Shown one piece after another: positions 11,801-24,362 of a stretch of DNA of 64,000 bases; positions within the stretch are counted from its first letter, which is position 1; the number at the start of each line of letters is the position of its first letter. This DNA comes from Chaetoderma sp. LZ-2023a (taxonomy: Eukaryota > Mollusca > Caudofoveata > Chaetodermatida > Chaetodermatidae). The notes under the pieces were generated by a model, which worked only from the letters and a program-made list of their open reading frames with translations, searched no databases and had not been told where the DNA came from. The position numbers were made by a program, and so were the translations under genes. Location: assembly GCA_034401795.1 (NCBI GenBank), contig CM067366.1:80423647-80487646 (forward strand). The letters run 5' to 3'.

Positions 11801-14800
11801 GGTTCAAAAGGCTTATCACCTAGTACTTGAAGCACTAGCGATAAACTCCAAGACGGAATCACAGGTGGATTCCTTGGTCTTAGATTGCCCATGCCTTTAA
11901 TTAATACATTCAATGTATTTACTTCATCACTTCCCCTCTTAGCCAAGCAAGGAATAACAGACATTAATGCTGACTTATAACCAGCAATAGAGTTAGGCTT
12001 GAGGCTATAGGCATCATAGAGGTGACAGAGGAAATCAGCTACTACTTGAATAGATGAATCCATTGGATCAATACATCTTTTTGAGCACCATTCTGCAAAT
12101 CTGTTGATTTTATAATTATATGCTCTGGAGGTTGACCCCCTCCTGGCTTTGGCCATAAACATGGCTGCTTGCTCAGAAAAGCCCTCCTTAATTCTAGATT
12201 CCTTGACAACATCCACGCAGTCAATCTGAACATTGACGGATTGTTGTGAAGGGCCTTGCCCTGGAAGATAATATCGTCCATCAGAGGCAGAGGAACCGGA
12301 TTGCAGACCAGAAGGTCCAGCAGATCCGTATACCATGATCGGCTTGGCCAATCCGGGGCGATCAGAAGCACTTGGCATTCCTCTTGTCTGATTTTCTGAA
12401 GAATTTTTGGAATCAGGATTGCTGGAGGGAATGCGTATGCATACATTCTCCCCCAGCTGATAGCTAACGCATCTGTTGCGAAAGCGCTTGGATCCGGAAT
12501 CGGAGAGACGTACGTCGTCATCTTCGCATTCTTCTTCGTTGCGAACAAATCGATGTTGGGTTTCCCCCAATGGTCGAACAGACGATCCGCCACACATTGA
12601 TTTAGTTGCCATTCCGTGGGTAAAACACTCATCCTTCGGCTCAATGAGTCTGCTAGCAGGTTTAACCTTCCCGGAATATGAACTGCTTTCAAGGTAATCT
12701 GGTGATCCAGACACCAACAAAGCAGTTTCCATGTCATCATACAGAGACTGGGCGACTTCGTTCCGCCCTGGCGGTTTATGTAAGTCACAACTGTTGAGTT
12801 GTCTGAACGAATAAGAACAATCTTGCCCTGAACTTTCTGTAAGAAATGTTCCAGGCCCAGGACTACTGCTCTTAGCTCCAGTAGATTTATATGTTCCTGT
12901 GACTGTTCCAGATTCCAAAGCCCTGATATCGTGGATTCTTCCAGGCAAGCTCCCCAGCCCTCCATCGATGCATCTGTATACACAGTCACCTGAGGGTGGG
13001 GAGGGGTTAGCAAAACCCCCGGCAAGAGATTCTCTGTATTCAACCACCATTGCAGGTGGTGAATCAGAGGCGCCAACACTGACACATTCGAGTCCAGCGA
13101 ACCTGTACTCTGGGTCCATTGTGTCATGAGAAACAACTGGATCGGCCGCCTGCGTAAGGCGGCCTGAGGAATGACTGGTTCCAACGAAACCATCAACCCC
13201 AGCATTCTCAAGTAAACCCGTGCCAGGACATGACGACTGTCGCACACTGACTGAATCAACGAGATGAGTATTTGAACTCTCTCCTGAGTAGGATAAACAT
13301 ATCCTGTCTCTAGATCGAAGAACATCCCCAGGTAAACAAACTTCTGGGATGGAGTCAGCTCTGATTTTGGGAAATTGATCATCCAGCCCAAGTCTGTGAG
13401 AATTTTCAAAACAATCTCCAGATTGGCGGACAAACTTTCCCGGGTGTGCGCTTTCAACAGCCAGTCGTCTATGTACGTGTGGACTGCTATGCTTCTCCTG
13501 CGGAGGTATGCTGTGATCGCAAGAACCACACGGGTGAAAACCCGAGGAGCCGTGGAAATTCCGAAGGGCAACACCCTGAATTCCCACTGTCTGCCCTGGA
13601 ATGCAAATCTCAGGAAGCGACAGAAACTCCCGTGGATGGGGATGTGGAAATAAGCGTCCTTCAAATCTATCGACGCCGTCCACATCCCCCTCTCCAACCC
13701 CGCCAACACCGAGCGCACCGTTTCCATCTTGAAACTGGGCGTCTCGATGAACTTGTTCAATGGCTTGAGGTTGAGAATCGGTCTCCACCCACCGGTGCGT
13801 TTTGTTACTAAGAACAGGGTTGAATAGAAGCCCGGACACCTTTGTGCCGGCTGAATAGCTCCCTTTTGTATGAGGGAATTTATCTCCTCCTCGATACACA
13901 ACCTTTGCTCTGGATCTCTCGGAATGGGAGTCCAGACTGGCACCAGAGACAGTCGCGACGGCGGGCCTGTCACCCACTCTGGATGATACCCGACGGAAAG
14001 CCATCGCAAGACTAAACGGTCCTGAGTTAACCGTTCCCACTCTTGCATGTGGCCGGCTAGCCGGCCTCCCACCGGCCCACCTAGGGACCGCGGTGGACAC
14101 GAGGCATGCAAGAGCGGCACTGTCTCCGCCGCCATACACACCGGAGTGGTTCTTACCGCGGTAAGCGTCCTGTCAGGACCGATAACCACGCCCAGATCCT
14201 CGCGCGCCCCGCCCCGCCCCGCGCGCACCTCGGTGCGCGGGCGGCTGCCTGGCTGACGGCGGCTGAGGAACCTGCGCCCCCCTCGCTGCTGGCTGAATCG
14301 CACGCGGCCGAGGCCGACGCTGCGACGGTGGCTGGCCACTGACCTGGCCAGCACCACCTCGAGCCTGCAGGGGACGATACGCCGGGGCCGCGGCGCGAGC
14401 GTTAGCACGACGCAGCACATCAAACTGCTCGCGCAGCGCCCTCTGGTTATTCACCAGGGTGACCGTCTCCTGGAGGTGGCGACATCCCTCACCTCCAAAA
14501 AGACCAGGGCCCGTCATAGGCGTACGCAGTAGCCTATTGTACAGGTCCTGAGACGGGCACAGATTGTCCAGGGCAAACGTGCGTCTTGCCCTGACACTCC
14601 TGGTCACCGCCCGAGTCACACAGTCCAGCGCCAGGTTAATACCATCCTGGATGGTTCGCTGGACAGTGACCGGACTTGGCTGGCGCGATGCGGATGCCGT
14701 TACTACCCCCTGTAACAGCTGGGAGACGTGGGACAGAGCGGCAATCGAAGCCCTCCCACTCTCCTCCGCATCACGCAACGCGGTATTCGCCGAACGCAAC

Positions 14801-17800
14801 GCGTTCGCGCACAAGACACCCGTGTCAGAACGGGTGCCTGGCCGCGCATCCTCACCCAAAGCCGCGCGGTCATCCACGCTGGGCTTGGGTACCACACCGT
14901 ACCGCTGGTAATCCAGGGGCACGATGCGACAACGCCTGGCCACCTCGCGAGGGGCCTTCGCGAGACGTCCACTCGACTTAATGGACGACTCCGCCGCCTT
15001 GAACATGTCAACGACATGCTCCGCCAGCGGCAGAGAAGGCATAGCGTTAGCAGTCGGTTTCCCAGCTAACCACGGCGTGTGAACACGCTGGCTAGCCGAC
15101 TGCTCCACGGGCAGATCAGGCCTAACGCTCACCAACCACTGGCAAGCGTCATACCAATCCTCCTCCGTGGCTAACTGCGAGCGCTCTACAAGACGGGGTC
15201 CTTCGTCTTCCTCCTGAGCGCAAGCAGTAGAGCTTGACGGCGGGTATGCTGATACACCTGGCAAGCCAGGGAAAACACGCGGGCCTGACAGCACCGGCAT
15301 GAGAATATCACTGGTTTGACCAGGAGCAGGCACCGTGGCAGAGCGCGGGGTATATATAGTCTCACCACGGGCCCGGCCAGCACCAGCAACACCCTCGGCA
15401 AGCCGAGGTATGCGGTACCGCTGGCCATCAGCAGCGCCCTGGGCCACCACCTGAGCCGCGGACTTTACTCCAGGGTGAGTAAAACCGTGGAATAAGGCGC
15501 CTGTATTCCCCGCGAGGGGTGCACAAACGTCTTCATCCATGTCCACGTCGTCAGACGGCGACCCTAGCAGGTAATCCTCATTACCCTGGTCAGAAAGATT
15601 AGACCCCGGGTCAGCAAAGAGAGCTAACCCGGGCTGACCAGGAACGGTGCCATAGGAGGTACTGGCCACCGCGGCGTGCGGATACCCCTGGACTGATAAG
15701 CAGCCCGCGGGTTCCAGCGACAACCGTCCACGGTCCCCTATCGGCGCGGCAATAAGCCTGCTGCCAGGGCCGTGGAACGCCCCCTCTAATGGGGCCACCT
15801 CTGGATCGTCGAACAACGGAAGCGGACTAAGGAAAATCGATCCAGAGGCGGGGATTACCTGCTTCGAAGCCGATGACGAGGACAGTAAAGGATTTGGTCC
15901 AGGAAGCATGCCACGAAGCAACCCTGGAACCAAATCCTTTATTGTCCTCTTCATCTCTCCCAACATCTCGGTCCGGAAGGCCTCCATATCCACCGCGGAC
16001 GAGACCTTCCCCTTACCCTTCCTACTTACAACCTCTCGTTTCCGCTTCTTCTTCTTCTCCTCCTCTACCACCTTGTCCGTCGCCTGTAAGCAGCACAAGA
16101 ATTCGGACATTAACTCGCCCCCCCAGTGCTTACATATGTCACAATTAACAAATGGACCACAAGGGCTACATTGACAGCACAGATGCGGCCAGAACTTATC
16201 CAGAAGAAAACGACCACAGGACGCGCAACCCGGTCCCTGAAACAGGGCAAAGGACAAGGAGTATGAGCAACTAGTTAAGCTTAGAAACTCAATCCAACTC
16301 AAAGAGAAGGAAAACGATCATAAAGATCAATATACATCAGAAAGCAGCATAGCGCTTGAATTGCTGATAAACACATAGCCAGGCTGATTATGACGTCATT
16401 AATCCCGTGACAGGAAAAATTCGATCCCAACAAAACATCCAAGTGCAAGGACGAATTGTATGCTGAATGGATAAGTTGACTACACAACCATCAGATACAT
16501 ATAGATAACTCTTTTCTGGCAAAAATGTTAATTATCTCCCTTTGTTTGTTTACAATAATTAACATCACCACATTATCAATAACTAGATACCTGACACTTT
16601 GTATAGACAAACCATCCAACGTGACGAACCGGAGAACTCCACCATCTGCACGCCTCTTAACTCTCTCCACCTCATGGGGAAGGAATTGGATCAAGAGGGC
16701 AAAGTGAGAAGACCTTTATACTAGGCCTCCAACTCACTGGACATATTTTTCATTTGGTTAGATAACCTAACAGTGTTAGTAGGAAATGGAACCATGGTGG
16801 AGAGAAAACTAACTCTCTGCAACTGTGATGTCACCACCTAGCGTCATACAGACCTGTGGACATAAACAGAAAGAGAAATTAGTCCTAGGTAGCACCGAGT
16901 TGACCTAAACCAACTAACTAAGGCGCTTATCACGGTAAACGCGAGTCCCGGAAACACAATACACCGGGAAGAAAACTCGCTAATTTTACTAGAAGTCACC
17001 TGATTTAAAGGTCCTAAGTCCTCCTTTGGCGAATTGATACTTCCCGCCATCCAAAAAAGTGACTATCACACCAAACAACACCACTTAAACTAGTTTAAGA
17101 TAAAGAAAAGCTTCAGCACAAAAAGACATGTGTGAACTCTCTGCCAATAATCTAGCAAAGAGGTAGTGCTAGTCTGCGCATGCGCGGAGGTGGGGCTGGC
17201 ATCCGCCAGACTACGCTCTGACTCCCTGCCCAGTAGGGGCACCTAACTGTTTTAAATCTGAGTGTTTATTGAGTGAAAGCCAATATTTAGCAATATCAAA
17301 AGTATTAGGGAGGTAAGTATACTCTTGAAGTGAAATGAGGCGTTTTCTTGAACAAATTTGAGGATTAAAACGTTAAACTATAAATTATTACCTGTCCTCC
17401 AAAGATGCCCAGACCATTGTTGTTGAGACGCAGCACTTTAAGTGTAAAACAACTCTCACTTTGCAGAAAGTCAACCAATCCTTCTAAACCATTTGGACCA
17501 AAGGCATTGTCACTCAGCTCTAACTCCACTAAATGTGCATTGGCTGTAATTATTCCCTCACCAAGATGTCTCTAAAAAAGAACAAATAAAGATATTCATT
17601 AATTATTAATACCTGTTTTAACATGGTCAATCTTCAGGCCTGTGCTGTACTATTTCTTATGGTAACCTGCTACAGGGTGCCTTATACATGTAACCAGGGC
17701 TTGAAAATTAAGTTTTTCCTGATGGTTGCCCTCAATGCTTTCCTGGATATTTTAAGTTGCCCTCCCTATCAATGCACTAGAGAAAGATTTGGTTGTTCCG

Positions 17801-20800
17801 GACCGCAGGAACATGGATTTTTCGAGCCCTGATGTAGCTCTATAAGGAAACCTATAGTAACCTAACTATTAAAACCTCCTTGATGATCACACTAAAATCA
17901 GCAAGTAAGGTAACCCATTTTGGGTTTCCTAAAACTGAATTCAGGCACCCTCGTGGAGACCCATTTCAACGGGTTTCCATGAGCACAAGCATGAATCTTG
18001 ATTTTCATTATTTGAAAATTATAAAAATACACACAGTTAAATAGGCAAGGCTGACTGTCTAATTTTGCCTACTTTCATCTAAGAAAAAAAAAAAAAAAAA
18101 CCAGAATTTATACATGTAAATACTTCTTGGATTTTCCATAAATGTTAACCCGTTTACCGATGAATTCTAGTTGTAACTTTTCAAAAATTGTTTTCTTTTG
18201 GGCTGCAAATTGACATTTTCTTTGAGAAAATTGGAATTTTCTTGAAAAAATGTATATGTTAAACGGTTAACTGAGCAAAAATTTCTTAACAAATCTTGAA
18301 TATCCAGAATTGATGTCCAAAGAGGAATTAAGATATTATTATTATGGTTTAAGAGGCAATGGACCTTTCCATTTTTAGCTATGCCCCGCCCATCACTAGC
18401 TAATCTCCACCCACACCTCGCCGTGTTTGGATTGATCGATCCCCGAATGCCCTAGCTATTAATTTCCTGAAAACTATACAGGGAAGCTGTTGAATATTTT
18501 GTAACTAATTAGACTGGGCGCTGTTGCTGCCATAGGCAGCAACAGCACCCAGTCAAATTAGTTTCAAAATATTCAACAGAATATTTATTAAATAGTAAAA
18601 GCAAACAATTTGTACAACAGCCCATAGCCCGTCATCAAATATGCGTTCGTGACGTACTTATCGACGTCATTCATGACGTCATTCATTATGATGTCATTGC
18701 ACACATCACACAGTTTATTATGACGTCATATGATGGGTGGGTACTCTGGAAAGGACCATTAGATGAGGCATGTTTTGAGGTACTTAGACACATGCTTGGA
18801 GTTCCTTTAATCCTTTAACAGTTCAGAAACAGCTGACGAATCCAGAGGGCAACAGAAATAAATTCAAAATATTGCCAGCTGTAATGACTTTCTTAGAAGA
18901 CTTACCAAAGCCTGTGGAATTTCTGTTTTAAGTCGACCTGTGAACATGTCACTCCAAAAGGCTTTCTGGAAAAAGAAGCAGTAAAAACATGTAAATAGTG
19001 TAATTCAGTTAGCACACAAATCTTAATCAGACATATCTGATCACTAAATTCACTTAAAATTAATATACATCTATTAAGCTTCATTGGGTAACAAATAAAG
19101 TACTTGTCTTGACTCCTTGATTTTGATCATAAATAATTTGGCTATTCGGCTAAGTAATTCATGAAGCCGAGTGATCATCTCTGCATTCCATTTCCCATGC
19201 ATTGGCCTAAGACCTGATAGAAGATGAACCCTATGGTCCATAGGAGCAGTTTCATGTCGTTGAGACTTGAGAGTATCGCTGCATTGTCGTTAACCGCAGA
19301 GTGCATCTATGCATGCATACATGTATCTGTTTTCCACTTCTGCAGCCAAACTTGACTCCTCCTTACAAGTATATATGTTCAGTGTTCAAAGGGATAGAGC
19401 GTTTCTGCTAGGGCCCTGCCCGTAGCCTTTGTTCAACCAAGAAGTCATCTTATGTGGGGATTTAGTTTTGGAGCTTTACTTCTCCAAATCAGATTGCCGG
19501 CTAAGGCTAATGAGTTCTGCCTACTCGATAGTAATGGGGCTAAAGAGGTCAGCATAATCAGCTTTGAGCCGAAGCCTCCTCATTTCCCATCATGTGATCC
19601 CAAACAATGCTAACAATGGATGGTCATACAGTGCATCTCAGAAAAAATCTGTGTTTTTCCAAAACAAAATCTTTTTAATATTTTGAACACCATTGAATTC
19701 GAAGACATTTCTGCCTTCTAATCTAATTATGTTCAAAATATTCAACAGAACATTTCTGACTAACTTGTGCCCGATTTTCACGATCAGATTAATCTGAACA
19801 GATTTGTCGAATTCGATAAAATCTGACCGTGTAAACACAAAATCTGAAGTCTGATGTGCAAAGGTGAAGCTGATGGTTTTTCCAATTTTTTGCTGACCGT
19901 GCAAACCACAAATCTGAAAGTCTGATGGCGAATCTCTAAATACGTCATCATCATTGACGTCATCAGCCAGCAAGCAAAATGTAACTCTGAATGTGGGGCA
20001 TTTTAATAAGATGTTCATAATTGAATGGCATAAAAAAATTTTAAGCTCACTTTATAAAATTAAACAGAAAGCAGACAGCGATACTGTCCATAGCGGGCGG
20101 GCCATATTGTCTGCCACCACAGTTGGCAATGCTTCCGACATCATTACCAACCTGGCAATGCTAATGACGTCATATTTCTTCTTGAGATTCTTTCTTCAGA
20201 TTTTTCCATCAGATGTTTCCGTCAGATTGCTGCTTCAGATTAATCTGATCGTCTAAATGCTCTTCAGATTTGCGCTACGACATCAGATTGCTGCTTCGGA
20301 TTTGTCTGTCAGATTAATCTGATCGTCTAAATGCTCTTCAGATTTGCGCTACGACATCAGATTGCTGCTTCAGATTTGTCTGTCAGATTAATCTGATCGT
20401 GAAAACCGGGCTCAACATGTTAATGTTTATGTTTTGGAATCACATGCCTTATTTCTGAGCTGTATGAAGTATTAAACGGTCTGTGTTAAAATACTACCTC
20501 TAGCTCTGGGTGTTTCTCCAAGGCCTTTGAAATTGCCTTTGCCGCATCAATGCCCATAGTGTTGCCTTCTAACCTCAGAGCCGTCATATGCTCACATTTC
20601 TCGATGCCATCCACAAACTCCTTTGCTGAAATATTGATATAATAATGTCTAAGTACTACATCTACATAATGTTGTTAATTTGGGAAAATATTATGTCACC
20701 ACCAACTAAGGCAGCAATGACGTTCAGTCAAATTAGTAATTTTCTGGTTTACGTGTATGGGTGGTGTGTAATAGACCTTTCCAGTTTTAGCTCCACCCCA

Positions 20801-23800
20801 CCCACCTCTAGCTAAGCTCCACCCACACTTCGCACAACAGTGCATAGTCCGTCTTGAATTATGTGTTCATGACGTACTTATCTACGTAATTCATGACGTC
20901 ATTCTACACATCACGTGGCTGATTATGACGTCATATGATGGTTGGATACAGTGGAAAGGTCCATTGATGTACATGTATGTGTAAGTTTTATTTTTAGCTG
21001 AACTCTGTTCATTATATGACTGTGATGTCTCTTATTTGTGAACGATATAGTCAAGTCACATGATTGCTCAATGGACTCAACTTTTTGGCTCACCTGGCCT
21101 GAAAGGCCAAGTGAGCTTATGTTATGGCAAAATTTTGCCGTCTTTAAAATGCTACTCCTCAGCAACCTCTTGGCCGATTTCAATCTAATTTTGCTGGAAA
21201 TACTCTATGGCGGTTAAGGCTTCAGAATTTGTATACAGAATTTGGATTGATCTATTCTTTGGGCAAAAATCTTAGATTTTAAGAAAGAATAAAAAGAAAT
21301 GGTCAAAATACTCCTGCTTAGCTGCTTGACAGATTGTAACCAAATTTGGCTAGAAAGACCCTATTATGGCAGACTCCAGAACGTTTATTCAGAACTTTGA
21401 TTGGTCAACTTTTTTGGTGAAAATCTTATATTTTATTAAAAACACTTCTCACCTGCTTGACAGATTTCAACTAAATTTTGCTAGAAGACCCCTATCCTGG
21501 TAGGCTCATGAACGTCTCTTCAGAATTTTGAGTGATCAATTTTTCATTGAAAATACTAGATTTTATGATAAATTTACCAGACAGTACATCTACGGTAGGC
21601 AATTTCAAGCAGACTGGGCTTGAAAGCCCCTATGGTGGTGGTTTCAGAATTTGCATACAGATTTGATTGGTCAATTGTTCCAGTGGCCATCTTGGATTTT
21701 CAGAAAACTTTGGCAAATCTGTTAAAAGCCTACTTCTCATTAACCACATGGTCTGCTTCAACATGGTCATAGGATTCCATACTTGTATAAAGAATATTTA
21801 TTGACTGGTAATTTTTCCAGAGGACTTTTTTGATTATTTTTAAATTGGCAGGAACTCATTTAAACTATTACCCCTCATTAACTGCTTGAGAGATTTCAAC
21901 CAAACTTGGCTATAATGACACTATGGTGGTAGCCTTCAGAACCTGTATGTAGAATTTTAATTAGTCACTTTTCTGGCATCCATCTTGGATTTTCCACAAA
22001 TGCTCAGGAAAGCAATTAAAAAGACTGCTCATTAATCACTTAACCGATTTCAACAAAACTTGTCTGAGAGGACACCTATGGCTTAGTCTTCAGAATTTGA
22101 ATACAGCATTTTGCTTAGTCAATTTTTCCAGCAGGCATCTTGAATTTTCTGACAATTTTGGGAAATCAGTTTAACTGATGACAAGCAAAAATGGCTGGAA
22201 TAACTGTATGGTTGTACACTTCAGAACTTGTATACAGAATTTTGATTGGTAAGCTTTCCAAGTGGCTATCTTGGATTCTTCAAAAATTCTCGAGAAATCA
22301 AGTAAAAGACGACATCATTTATCTTTGACCGATCTAAACCAAACATTGCAGGAAGGACCCTACTGTGGTAAGCTTCAGAAATTGTAAACATAATTTTGAT
22401 TGGCCAGTTTTTATTAACTTCTTATGCGGGTTCAGCCAAACTTGGGCCCTATGGTGGGAGGCTTCAGAAAATGTATACATAATCCCTATGGTGATAGATA
22501 GGCTTCAGAACTTGCATACAACATTTTGATTGGTCAATTTTTCCAGTGGCCATCTTAGATTTCCCAAGCATTTCTGGCACCCCCATTTAAAAGATGTATA
22601 GACAACGATCTCACAGGTCAGTTTTTCATGTGAGTGCCAAAGGCCCTTGGGCCTCTTGTTAAAAGAATGAACAGTGATAAAATGGATGGTTTTTAGTTGC
22701 AATCAGCAGCCAACTTGTTATATTAAGTCAGTTTGTCAGTCTATTAGCCAGAATATTTTTGTGGCATTTCTAAAAGAAGCATCCATGGTCGCCACCCCCA
22801 TATGTAGCACATAGTTATTAATCACATCCATAATTTGCCAGCATCCCTTGATCTTCAGTCATAATTACATAGTTGGCAAGCTTTCGACACTAGTAGTTTA
22901 AAATGTGGTTTAAATTGTCCACCCAAAATAGCTTTTGTACACCTTAAAATCTCCAAAATTGTCCAAAACTGTCTAAAACCTAAAATCTTATTCTAAATGT
23001 TTTCCTTGAAAACTATATGTACAACAGTTGTCTAAGAATATGTGTAACATATGTACATATAGATGTCCATTGTAATGTTCAAAGCTATCATTTTTAGACA
23101 CTTTAACACTTATTATACTGGTGCCTATAAATTAATCATTATATGTGCACGGAGATCTGTGTAATATTAAATTACTTACCATATATATACTTAGATTAAT
23201 TTGAAAACAACTTGATAGAAGATTATTTGGTGTCATAAGATGCAAATCAGTCAGATTATTTTCAAAGTAATCTTTAGTATAATCCTGAATTTTTCAAAAG
23301 CATTTTACCTAAAATGGGTTGTTACCCGAGCAGCACCAATTTTATATCAACAAGGCTGTATTCTAAAACAGGATATTAATTATTCCTTTGTCCTTTATTT
23401 ATAATATGGTCTACACCATGCAATGCATCTAGACTGCTGCAACCCTGCAACATTTGAAAGCAATTACTTCTAGTTAAAACAATGAGTATGAGATTAGATC
23501 TGTACAGGATGTTGCACCTATCCATACTTCTGTGTGTAGAGAGAGGATATTACATAATTAGATCTCTTTGAAGCTTGAACCATCACTGATAACCATCAAT
23601 AACATCTAGAGTTTCTTTACAAATCAATGGTGTCACATACTGTGATACTCTGCCTATAGGTTTATAATTAGATGGTGCTAAAGTTTTAAAGCATAATACG
23701 CATGTAATGATCTGTAGTTGATCATTTCATTTCTGAATCCTAGTACTTCTCAATTTAATGCAGCCACACATGAAATGTTTTGCAGATATCTCAAATAATT

Positions 23801-24296
23801 TGACTATAAGTTGCTGCTGCCTTATATTGTTTGCATACCTTCCCGCCAAACATGTTTTTAAATGTTCACCAAATTACTTAAATTGTAAGTACATTTAGTA
23901 ATATCTGGTAAGACTAGTCTATGACACAAAATGTTGACAGATGAGCACTAGATCTGTGTTTAACAATTTGATTATCGAATCCTAGTCTTTTCATTTCAAT
24001 GTACATTACATAAAATCTGCTTAAGATTTTGAACATAATTTCACTGTAACTGTAGAGCTGGTTGTTTCCTTAGGTAGATAGAATTACATGTTATTTGTAG
24101 TGCATAATATAGGTAATTAATTAGCACTTTATGGCTGAATTTAATCAACAACAAAATTTTTCCTCTAAATGCCTATTTGCAGGACAAGAGATTATTTTTG
24201 AAAATTTACAACTGGAGATGGCTCCCTCAATTATAGGTCAAATTCTTTAATATTCACATAATGCAAGATGTTTGACTTCTTTTATATACATACATA

Positions 24297-24362
<66 letters not shown>

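Larger units (their letters stand above)
10286..17333 (-). mobile_element. DIRS-1: full-length DIRS-type tyrosine-recombinase retrotransposon
   Basis: A 7048-bp element on the minus strand inside RanGAP1 intron 4, in the sense orientation of the gene. It has inverted terminal repeats (156 bp perfect), an internal complementary region (10565-10669), Gag, an RT/RNase H/methyltransferase-like ORF and a tyrosine recombinase ORF, all open. The same AAT trinucleotide flanks it on both sides (10283-10285 and 17334-17336) and sits at the junction in the complementary region (ATT at 10623-10625). It has no LTRs, protease or DDE integrase. Together these are the diagnostic features of the DIRS order as known from Dictyostelium DIRS-1 and animal relatives. 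Perfect repeats and open frames suggest a recent, possibly active copy. Confidence 0.95.

Noticed and set aside
12042-14135. LTR retrotransposon or retrovirus-like pol
   Set aside because: There are no direct LTRs, no protease and no DDE integrase. Inverted repeats, complementary region and tyrosine recombinase identify DIRS.
11203-14139. N-terminal 600 residues of the long recombinase-frame ORF as a novel protein domain
   Set aside because: The stretch is the RT gene read in another frame. Its apparent similarity among copies follows from RT conservation, so it is treated as overlap, not as a domain.
12899-16174. Plus-strand ORFs inside DIRS-1 and minus-strand ORFs inside DIRS-2 and DIRS-3
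   Set aside because: They are shadows of the real, conserved frames on the other strand. None has its own motifs or conserved start.
17623-17832. Secreted small protein ORF ([14 protein letters not shown] start)
   Set aside because: It runs through the inverted-repeat ends of a hAT-like MITE and has no splice or homology support.
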